From Chromobotia macracanthus (Eukaryota; Chordata; Actinopteri; Cypriniformes; Botiidae): 64,000 bases of DNA. The notes below the pieces were generated by a model. The model was not told the DNA's origin. It searched no databases and worked only from the letters and a program-made list of their open reading frames with translations. The DNA lies in NCBI GenBank assembly GCA_036877525.1, contig JAZGTH010000062.1:6938501-7002500 (forward strand), read 5' to 3'. Shown piece by piece: positions 51,446 through 62,028 of this stretch. Both the position numbers and the translations under genes were made by a program. The stretch's first letter is position 1. Each line of letters begins with the position of its first letter.

Positions 51446-52929
51446 ATCTCTCTCTGAATGGTAACTGAAGCTTTGAGGCACTAACATTCTGCTTCACTCT
51501 TCTCTTAGTGTTTACAGACATAAATAAATAATAAATAATATAAATTATGACAGATTTTCCCTTTTAAGGTGAACTTTCTGTTTACGTCTTCTTGTTAATC
51601 TGTTTTTCACATTTTTTTTGTTGTTTTTTTGTTTCACATTGTCTGTTCTGAATTATTTATTTCCTAAAACTGTCTGAGAAGTTAACAGTAGTTGTCATGA
51701 TATATGAACCCCAGAGGCATACTTAAACAGGTTCAGGGGAATATCTGGAAAGACTTTGATTTTGCCTTGTTGTACATCTTTGTTACCTGCAAGTCGGAGC
51801 TTCCTCATTTAACATTGTAGATGACAACAAATTCAGTTATGGGTGATATTTTATACTTGTCAAACTTCTGTGGTACTTAAAATCCACCATACAACGAGCT
51901 CAAATGACTTTTGTTAAACGTCCCATCTGGGTTTTATTATAAATACATTTACCATTATGTCTTTCTGAGAGATAATTATAGTCTATAATTGTCCCCTGAA
52001 CTGTTAAAAGGTGTGAAAGGCAAACAAGCTCAGGTGTCAAAAATAAAAAAAGAAGAAGTGGAGTCTGTTTTTCCCCCAGTATTGATTGTTTGTTGTTAAA
52101 ATGGTAATAATGGCTAGTTAACTCATTAAGAGTAAATTATGTTTCAGTTACAAGTAACATAATGCTTTATCAGTGTTGATGAAAAGGAAACAAAACTTGA
52201 GTCGTACAGATGTGATTGTGGGGATACATAAAGTAAAAACCTGGGAAACACTAATCTGGCGTTCCAGGAATTTTGACACTTCTGTCAAATTTATTTTATG
52301 CAGATTTTTAAACTTAAGTTTATGCAAAATTTCCTTAATATGGCCAACTCATCTTAAACTAATAATATTAAAAATAGAACCCCGAATCCCCACTTCAAGA
52401 ATTTGCCATGAGCCCTGAAACTGAACTCAGAAATCACACATTCTGTGCTGCACACTTTAACAGTAGAGTGTCGGAAACTGTATGTCTCATAGATTATTAA
52501 TTCAGATTTTAGCAACGGATAATGAGGATCTTGGGCATGTCTTAAAGGCACGGAGTCCTCTCATTTCCGCAGTATCCTGACATAGCCTCATAACTACAAA
52601 CAATACACCCAGCGAGTTCTTGAACACTGCTCAAAGAAACAGAGAAACGGGCACTCTGTGCATTCTGCAGTGACAGCTCAGAGTAGTTTTAATAGGGTGA
52701 TAAAATGCTGAGCATACAAAGACACTGCAGAGGTTTTTGCAGTGCAGAGCTAACTGATGGAGACTGATCCGCTACAGGTTTTATAATTTGATACATGTCT
52801 TCACCGTATTTAGCATTTTAGGAGATAATGAGAAACTGAGTCACTGAACCTGCTATGGCCGGATTTTCATTTCCAGATTTTGTCATTGACAATATGGCTC
52901 TTTAAGCAAATACTGTTGATGATTGAAAG

Positions 52930-53057
52930 TTATAATTGTGGTGATTTAGGCATTTGAGTGCTAATTGAAATGATATTTAAATTGCCACTCACTTGTAATT
53001 GTAGTTATTTGGGTATTTTGAGTGCTAATTGAAGTTATATTTAAACTGCCACTCACT
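52930..53057. repeat. Tandem duplication, 2 x 64 bp
   Basis: Unit 1 (52930-52993) and unit 2 (52994-53057) share TAATTGT, TTTGAGTGCTAATTGAA, ATATTTAAA and TGCCACTCACT in register, with about eight to ten differences, so the duplication is old. Confidence 0.85.
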
Positions 53058-54903
53058 CTCTCCTGACCGTGATGTTTTGAAACCTACACATGCAGGTTGA
53101 CACCAGAGAGGTTTTATCTGCAAAGACGAAATGGATCAAGCCGCTAATTAGGCTGTTTTCAAACAATTTGATATCCTCATGAGAGACTGTCAACTGTACA
53201 TCACTTTCAGCCATTTGCAATACTTCCAGGACATTAGCATAGCTGTCAGTTCACTACGTACATAATAACTATAATCACACTATTGTTGATAACTATAAGC
53301 TATTGCTGAGCACCAATTAAATCCTCTTCTAGTTTCTTGTCGTTTTCTCATCTTCAAAAAGAAAAGACAGCTTTTCTACAGAAAGATATCTGTATTCCTG
53401 TGGCACATAGCCTATAAACACTATACAGACTTTCTGTATAGCAACATATTCTTCATGATGAATTTAGTTTGATTTGTTTATAATTGGTTGAGTTTTGGTT
53501 AAGATACTGCCTCAGTTGAGCTTGTCCATTTGAGTAATTTGTAAATGGTAAGGCAAGATTACAATTTGTAATAGCAGTACCCCCTCTAACGGATATGAAA
53601 GAAAACGAAAGTGTTGACATGTTCTGCCATTGGCTGTTACAAGCCTGTTATTGAAAGCTTCAGTGCGTTTATCGCAACGTTCCTCCAGTTTTCGCATAGC
53701 AGACTGGACCTCCTCATTAGGCTGCCTGACTACTGTCAAACTCAGGATTCTCTCCTGTGGAGCCAAGCAGACATCACACCATCATTCTGTAACACCCTAC
53801 ACCTCCTCCTTTCTGCATTCCCTCATTCTTATCTTTCCTATCTGCACCGGGCTTGTTAAACAGAGCTCCACATTAGTCCGTCTTCTCTCTCTGTAGAGGC
53901 TCACAGGCCTGTCAGCCTCGAGGTTTAGTTAATCACTCAGTGAGATCAGGCCCCGCACTCGGGCCCCGGACGCTAATAGAGCGGCACTCAGACACAACAT
54001 GAGGGCCTCGTTAGCACAGCTGGTATTTAAGGAAACACTCAGTTTCAAATGAAAGGATAATTTGTCTTCACATGGAACCACAGGGCCCTTTCTGAGGGAT
54101 GGCTGTGTGTCGTCAGCACCGGGGCATTGGGAGGCTGCGGGCTGGCGCGGTTGACATCATCAATTTGACATTTAATAAATATTTCCGTAAAACTCACTGT
54201 ATATTTTACCCCCAAATGTATTACAAAGTCATTTTGTAACATTGAGGGCTTTTTGCTGACTGCTTTTTTCCTTTAGTTGGCAATCGAACAAAGGAAGGCT
54301 CAATAGTGATAAAATATAACTTCTCCCCAAAGTGCAGTGTTGCTCCAAATAAAATAGCAATAGCAGACAACGATCAATGCAATTCAAAGTAAGCCCTCAT
54401 AATATCCAACCCGTGTGTTTGCATTGCAAAATCAATACACCTGAATAAGAAATCTTAGCTGAAAGAGTAAAAAAATGGTTTATAGGTATTACACATAAAA
54501 CATTTTTCTCTTCAACTACAAATCTATTACGCTACAGAAGGTGCCACAAACACATTCATTTCTCTATTAATAAAAAAAGGAGAACATGGTTTTAAATGCA
54601 CATTCCTCTGAAGGAAAAAGACTGTGTTCCCCAAAGGCAGAGTGGACCCTCAGGTGGGGCCTCCATGGTCTCGAGTGTTTGTTATTATGCCATATTATTA
54701 GAGTAAGTATCAGTGTTAAATGTCCTATATCTGCCATAATGAACTATTCCCCCACTTTCAGTGCAGCTGCACAGACATTAATCCACCTGTTCTGTCATGG
54801 CAGCACTGGTCCCTTCTCTCATTAGTGCTGGCAGGTATCAGAATGCAAATAATGAGGAACTGCCTGCCAGTCAAACTACATATAGTCTGCCTGCTAGTCA
54901 AAC
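53058..54903. other. Intergenic, no supported gene; GC-richer core
   Basis: GC rises clearly at about 53930-54150 (CGGGCCCCGGACG, GGCTGCGGGCTGGCGCGG). Overlapping short frames on both strands at 53.5-53.9 kb show no family resemblance. Confidence 0.5.
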
Positions 54904-54931
54904 CTATATATATATATATATATATATATAT
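54904..54931. repeat. (TA)n microsatellite
   Basis: About 14 TA units without interruption. Confidence 0.95.
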
Positions 54932-57900
54932 TTGGGGAAAGAAGGGGTTTGGGAGTCCAGGAAGTGGCAAGAGAGAAGCAATCATAAATGAGAAAATGCC
55001 CAGGTGAATACTTTTACATGCACTAACTGCAGGAAACCACAGTGACAAGCCGAGCGCCTTCATTTTAGGTGTAAATGGTGTCAGCTTTTGTCCTGGCACA
55101 ATGTGCCAATCACAGCGTAATGTCATTCTTGCCAGTAATTGGAATTAGAGACAAAAGCTTGGAGAACAGTTTATGTCAATAACATTCCCCATTCATGCCT
55201 GAGTTTCACCAGAATTCCTTTTCATTTTGTTTATTGCACGGAGAAATGATGCAATGCAATACAAACAATTATTTTTCTGTCCTGTTGAATTCATCTGACA
55301 CATTCTCTTGGGAGAGTAAAAGGCAATTTTCGGTGTACTTTCAGGAGTTTCTCAACATTGCATCGGGATGTCTGTTGGATGGTTGTGCGTAAAATCGTGG
55401 CAATTATCACAGAAGACAAAAACAGCTTAACGACTGTGAAACTGCATTATAATGTATATGCATTATATATTTTGGAACACATATTGTTTGAAAACTAAAG
55501 TAAAAATGCTTTCATGCGAGTTTTAAAGCAAATTACAAAGTACATCAAACACTTTATTTCGCCCTTCATAATGTGAACACAAATAAAATGTTTCTTGGCT
55601 CCAAAGGACATTCATAAAACTGGCATCCAAAAAAGGACTGCAGAGTGCAACTGCAGAATTAAAGTCTAGTACATTTTTATAGTGTTACTTGCAGTATACA
55701 TTCAGGATGTGAAATGCAATATTTATATTTTATTATTACAGTGTGCATGTGGTGTAAACTCTATATCGCAAAAGTTAAATACTTTTCAGGGAACTAACTC
55801 ATTACAAATGAAGACAGACTTTGTGGTTTTCCGCATAATTCCATGTGCTATAAAGTTAATGGGACTGTCCTTGTTAATTGCTTTCTGTGCAGGCTGGCCC
55901 TTGTTGAACAGAATGGGACTAGTTGGACAAGAAAGTGAGAGCCACACTAATTACTCCTGCAGTACTTCAAGATCCTTGGTCTTACAAGTATGCAAAAATG
56001 AACTCTAATTAAAAACAATTCAGGCTGTCTACTTTGAGGTTTCTTTGGAAGATTACGTAAATGAGCAGCTGCGATACAGCAAAACCAGTGAAACAGTGCA
56101 GATAAATCACTTGTTTCTGTGTTTCTAAACTTAAATTCACTACAGGGGAAAACAGCATAGGTGTTATTGAAGGTCCAATAACCTTCAGCATTTTTTTTAA
56201 CAGTGGTTTGTATGTGGGTCCGGATATCTAGTTCAAAACCATCAGTACATTTTGATGTTTTATGAACTCCTTTGTGTTTTGTAATTGGTTCACTGTTTAA
56301 ATTTAGTTGAAAAGCCAATATTAGACTTTGAGTGCACGTTTTATTGTGCTTAATAGGGCAAATAACCCCATATATTGCCCTAGCAGTGAACACTATGGGT
56401 GCATGTTGTCACAAGATCAATGTGTGTTCAATAAACTATAGCTTTCTTCCTAAGAAAAAGTGACAGAAATATTTACTACCTTGTTTGTATACAAGACTTT
56501 TTTGACATACTGAGATACTGTCCATACTGAAAATGACTGAATGTGGCTAAAGAAAATACCCTGAGAAATATTTAAATGTGAAAAGTCTTCCCAATATTAC
56601 CTGAATGTAGCTCTGAAAATGTATTGAATGTATTTGGATTATTTGGATTAGTAAGATACTGTAGATCACCTAATTGCACTTAAGTGGTTATTGATATATT
56701 CAAGGGCCGTAGATCAATGTGAACGCTTTTGATTTTCTACATGCTGAGCTTTTTTTCTCCAGAGCCACATCTGAATGCCCTGTTTCCACTTCATTAAAGA
56801 TGCTGAAACGGTTTCAACACTGGGCCAGATCCATGACTTTCTTGATCCAAATGGAACTGATGAGCTTTGATTGAAACTTGGATCATTCCAGCGAGACGTG
56901 CTTATTTTTGGCTTGTAAAATCATTACTTTTTATGAGGCCCTTTCCACAATTACATACTCTAGATGTTAATATAACTTTCTGACAGAATTACTTCTTTAT
57001 GTGCTCAGATGCTTGTAGTCCATTAATTTAGTTTCATTGACACTAAATTAGTTTCACTTATCCCCTCAGGCAGCAAAATGTAATGTCCATAAATATAATT
57101 TATGCCCCTAAACATTTGCACTACATATATTCGGCTCAGACAAATGTCAATTACCATGTGTCAATTAAATGTCAACTACCATGTGCTCCTAACTCAAGCG
57201 AATATAAAATGGATGCACTTTGTCCAGTACAACCCACACTGCTAGGGCACCTTGTGCTAGATAAGATAAGTTAGATAAGTTAAATGGAATACAATTTTCC
57301 TGGAGATTTTTTTGGTTATAGTGTCACCTTCACCTGAAAAAATCTTTCAGACACTCTTTCTCTTCCATGCATTAATATAATCTTTTAGTGCAACCATTAC
57401 ATTTATACGAGAGCACATATTCCTCTTGGATAGGCCGATGCTCAGTAAGATGGTGTCATTTTGGAAGGTTCTTGATTGTGCTTGTGTGATGAACTATGAA
57501 GAGTACTGAATGAGGTTGCAAAAATTGTTCTTCTGGAGAACATTGATTTTCAATGTAAGTTTCAAAAGCAAACAGTATGATAGACATCGGTCATAGTGGA
57601 TGCTTTGTGGTATGCCATGATAAAAGCAAGAAAAATTATTTTTTTTCCCAAAATGGTTTGATAAGACGTTACAATTAATCCTGTGATGCATGAAAACAAT
57701 TTTCGTGTTTATCTTTCTATTTTTAAAATGTACTGTTCTTCAAGTGTGTATTTTGAGAAAGTTTACTGCAATAGAATAAGAAAAGGTCAAAGGTCTACCA
57801 CCCATGGTGGTTTAAATGTAACTAGTCACACTGACTAGTTTAAAATCTGTAGTGGACATCATGCTTAATAATAAGAGTTTAATCAGATATTATTTTAACA

Positions 57901-60175
57901 GTATGAATCCATACTAAGCTGCATAGTGGGCATTTGGATAGTGGACATTTTCATGGTTTTCACATTTTGTATATATTGGACCACAACATATGTAAGGTGT
58001 TATTTTGGAAAAACAAAGATTAAAGTAATAAAAATACTATACAGACTGAAAAACAAAGCAAGTTCCTATTATTCTGCAGCCACCTGTGGTTTCAGTATCT
58101 TATTTAGGCTGGTGGAAACAGCACAATTCTGATTAAACATAAACTCATAACACTACTCTCTCTACATCCATTGTGCATTTAGCACCAATTTGTCTCAGAA
58201 GTGATACAGCAAGTATGACCCTTTGTTCTGACCCCTTTCACATAAACATTTAATTACAGCACTGGGAGTCCCAGGTTTTTATGATCATCATACTAAGCAG
58301 TTGCATTGCCCTTTATGATCTGAGGCTTGATTGGTATGATTAAAGTAATTTATGAAGTCCACAACAAAGTTAAATGTAGTCCTCCAAAGTATCTAAAATC
58401 GAGCACACATTTTCTGATTTTGGGTGTAAAATAGTAACGCAAAACTGACAGTGTTTGATCATTTAGTGCTGCTGCTGATTAATTTTGCCTCAGTGATAAA
58501 ACTTGACTGAAGTGTGACTACAGTAAAATGTGTATTGTACAGAAACACAGAAACTGTTGATGTCGCACTCTGTAAAGAACTCTGTAAAGAAAAGAATTTG
58601 TGGTGGAATAAAAATCTTTCTGAATACAGGTCCTGGTGTTATGTCAGTCGTAAAGCACACATAGCACACACCTGTGTCCTGTTTATTACGTGATAGACTC
58701 TAGATTGAATTGAGTATAGAGCCTGGAAGTAGCATTTATGAGGCCCAAAAGGGAAAAACTATTTTAAGTAAAGATAGAAAAGCCTAGAAGATTTCAGAGG
58801 CTTTGATCTCTGGTAATCTCAGCTGACATGATAACCAGACAAATATCTTCTGCATTTAAACTGGTTCAACTGTGCTCACAGTATAAGTACTCTTGTAAAG
58901 TGATCAAGGCTGTTCTGCTATTAAGTTGAAGCACACGTAAACATGAATTATCTGCTATTAAATTAATGTGATTATGCTCAAAATTAGAGAATCCATAGAT
59001 GGATGACCTTTTTGTGGTAGAGAAACGTTTCTGGATAATTTATGATTGCACCTCTGTGTTTAATGGCTGTTTTAGATGCGTTTCTGACCAAATGAGGGAG
59101 GCGGGACTCTAGAACTAGTAAACGTTTTGCATTAAAAGCAGGCAAATAAAAACAGCACCAACAGGCCCATTGCATTTTAATAAACATTTGTGCTGTGGGT
59201 CAGGGTGCAAGTGAATAGCGACAAAACGGCTGTTAAAACAACCAGCGAATTTTCAAAATGATAGCAAATAGCATACTAATAGGAATAAAGAGGCCTGTCT
59301 TATAATATACAGTTAGTATTTAATCGTAATTCAAAACTGATTATCCCCAATAATCAGACTATTGGGTTTTAAAATTGGTTGTGCACAAAGCAACATATCT
59401 CCAGATGTGTCTGATGTGCAGTACCATAATTCAATAATCATATCTGTGAACTCCACCTCTGGAAACTGCTTTCCATAACACTGATTAACTAGGCCCTTCT
59501 GTAGCCCCTCTAAATTGATGTTTTTGCAGCCCGCTTACTTGAGATATATCACTGCTGAACAATCAATAACTCATTTGGCTTTTTGTTATCTATTAAGGTG
59601 AAAAAGGTTGTCTAAGTTTTCTTTGTGGCAGCAATTTCACCATGTTTGTTCCCTAATGATATTGCTTGCTTCGTCTCAAAGTGATTCAAGGAGAAAAGTT
59701 AAGGAAGTCATCATCTAGTGCTTGTGCAAAAAGAACAGTCAAAAACTGCTCCTGTGTGAGCCTTGTTGTTTCTGACATGATGCAAGTTGTCAACGCTTTT
59801 CTAAGTAGATGATTTGTGAAGGCTCTTTCATGCAATCTTTTCTTAGTGAAGTTTGCGAATGTAAATATGTTCTTCTGATGAGATAAAGTGGCATTTTTTT
59901 AAACCATGGAAAATTCTGATTTTAGGTCAAGATAGAATAAAAATGAATCTATTATTGTACCAAATCACATTTGCCTATTAAATACAAGGAGAAATGTGTT
60001 CCACTGCATTATAAATATATGAGTGGCATACACTGTATGTACTGTATGTCTAAAAGAGTTTATATTCACATTGTATAATTTAAGACAGTCATGAGAGAAC
60101 CCCTAAATAAATCGAAATAATGGATGTGCAATTCAAGCAAATTGAGGTATTTACAGACGCCACATAAAAATGACT
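54932..60175. other. Intergenic, no gene seen
   Basis: AT-rich unique DNA with small imperfect direct repeats (near 57141-57187, 57256-57285 and 58568-58590). No exon or transposon recognised. A motif-rich patch at 55030-55180 is listed as a finding. Confidence 0.55.
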
Positions 60176-60911
60176 TTTATTTAGAGTATTAACAAATTCA
60201 TGTTCTATACATTTTATGGACATTACCTTTGTATCTTGTCACAAATAATAGCTTTTATAAAAATAAATGTACACGAACAGAATATATAATAGGTTCCTTG
60301 CTTATGGTGTGATTTTAAACATATTTTCTTCTACAATCTTCCAACAAATACCGTAAAAATAGTTTTGAGAATCAACAAAACCATCTATTGTTGATTAGGA
60401 TACTGGAATTTTTAAGAGTTACAGTGTTGACAGACAGAGTAGACAAAAATAATAAAATCATGTCTAAATTTTACCCAGGCACAGATGCCTGATTACACAA
60501 ACAAGATTTGGCTCACCATGGGTTTACAGCCTCTGTTAAGCTTTTCAAGATTAAAAAGGTGAAAATGTGAAAACTAATTAAAAAACAGAAAACGCCCATG
60601 TGCTGTATGCACTGTTTAACAAAACTGGTGCTGAAGCTAATTTGGCAAAGTGGCATGAAAATAAAATATATGATCATCACATTGTGAGTTATTGTAAATC
60701 AGTTGTAGTAGGAAACCAAAAGGCAAGATGCTGGCCCTTCTTCTGAAGCAGCACATTACATCAGTACACCAAAACTGTTGTGAACATCCTGGACCATCAA
60801 CACTGTATCCCATAAGCAGTCCAATGTTTTTTTCCCAAAGGAATACCAGGCCATTTAACCACAGTTAACCATGAAACCACTACATATAAACTGCCACCTT
60901 GCAGTGACGTA
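60176..60911 (-). other. brinp3: Putative 3' UTR of brinp3 with poly(A) signal
   Basis: The first convincing minus-strand AATAAA after the stop codon is at 60181-60176, about 730 bases downstream. The transcript may use a later site. The stretch has no features of its own. Confidence 0.35.
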
Positions 60912-62028
60912 TTAGCTACATAGTTTGGTAGTTTCGTATTCCATTGAGTTGGGCTGCTTGGCGCTAAAGGCCTGAAGAGCAGCCTGGATCCGGACCACGT
61001 CGGTGGTAGAAAGTTTGAGCCGGTGACGTAGCAGACAGGAGAACAGATCCAGAGGCTGCTGGCCTGGTGGTGAAAGTCTGTTCACCCGGTCTCTGATTTC
61101 CAACAGTTGTAGCAGGGCTGAATCCTGCGAGCCTTGTGTGTACGGGTAGTCCAGCTGCAAGATTAAGTCCTGGACGGCCTCTGGATCAAAGTGCATACTG
61201 TAACCAAACACCTGCATACTGTTGATTTTCATGTAGCCGAGGTTACGGGAGGAGTCCATGTATTCCAATGGCTCAAAATGGATGGTGCCGTTCCCCTGAC
61301 CTGATGCTGTTTTGACACGGCTCCTCAGATAAATGTGGACAGTCTCGAAAAAGGTTTTCCACTTGTTACCCAGAGTCAGGGTCCAGTTATAACAGTCAAG
61401 TGGGATGTCTAACTTGGTCCTTTCCCAATCAGGGTAATTATTCTGATCAATGGGCATGATCCAGCTTTCAGAATGACTACCTCCAAATGGGTTGATGTAG
61501 ACCGATAGCATGGGTTCCAGAGTGGTGTTTTTAGTAAGGCATATCTGCAGGGAGATCCCTAGGAGCATATGAACATGGCTAGACTTAAACTTGTTGCTCT
61601 TAAGTGTCAACAGCATTCTCTTCCTCCAGCTGGGATCAAACCAGTTGTTAAGTCTGACGTCATTGCTTATGAACATGGCGTGGATGCTGATTCGGCTGTC
61701 TTTCTTTTGCAGAAGGTAGCGCAGCTCCATGTCCTGGAGGTCCGTCTCGAAACCAATGTAGTTGTCAGTAGAATCTGGTATGGTATTCCTACAGGTTCCT
61801 TGGCTCAGCATGTAGCCAGGATTGCAACTGGCACACCGAGAGCGATTCTCATAGGAGCAGGAGGCACAATGAGGACCATCACCCACAGGACATGGAATGA
61901 CACCCTGACAGGACGGGTGCTCGTAATGACAGGAGCAGGTCCGTGTTTCCTCCATGTAGGAGCCTATCTGATTGTTCTCACTGCAGTACATGATGGAGAG
62001 GATGTATTGGAGCCAATAGCTGAGAGGC
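60912..62028 (-). CDS. brinp3: BRINP-family protein (BRINP3-like), last coding exon
   Basis: Acceptor TTCCTTCCATAG precedes a 1117-bp exon that enters in phase 1 and stays open for 371 codons to TAA at 60914-60912. It encodes the C-terminal half of a BMP/retinoic-acid-inducible neural protein (family length about 760). From the N-terminus: a YWLQYILSIMYCSENN lead, a cysteine-rich EGF-like segment at about exon residues 31-79 (CSCHYEHPSC, CPVGDGPHCASC, CASCNPGYM), then the conserved BRINP C-terminal region with FDPSWRKRM, PLDCYNWTL, LDYPYTQGSQDSALLQLLEI, LFSCLLRHRLKLS and a terminal TKLCS. Four N-glycosylation sequons (NRS, NTT, NWT, NGT) fit a secretory-pathway protein. The MACPF part lies in exons beyond 64000. 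BRINP3 is preferred over BRINP2 because of the ending (VVRIQAALQAF...), from memory. Known role: neuronal, anti-proliferative. Confidence 0.9.

Noticed and set aside
55947..56393. 148-codon minus-strand frame, the longest in the desert
   Set aside because: No recognisable motif or family. It overlaps another open frame in a different register, and length alone is not enough in 53 kb of AT-rich DNA.
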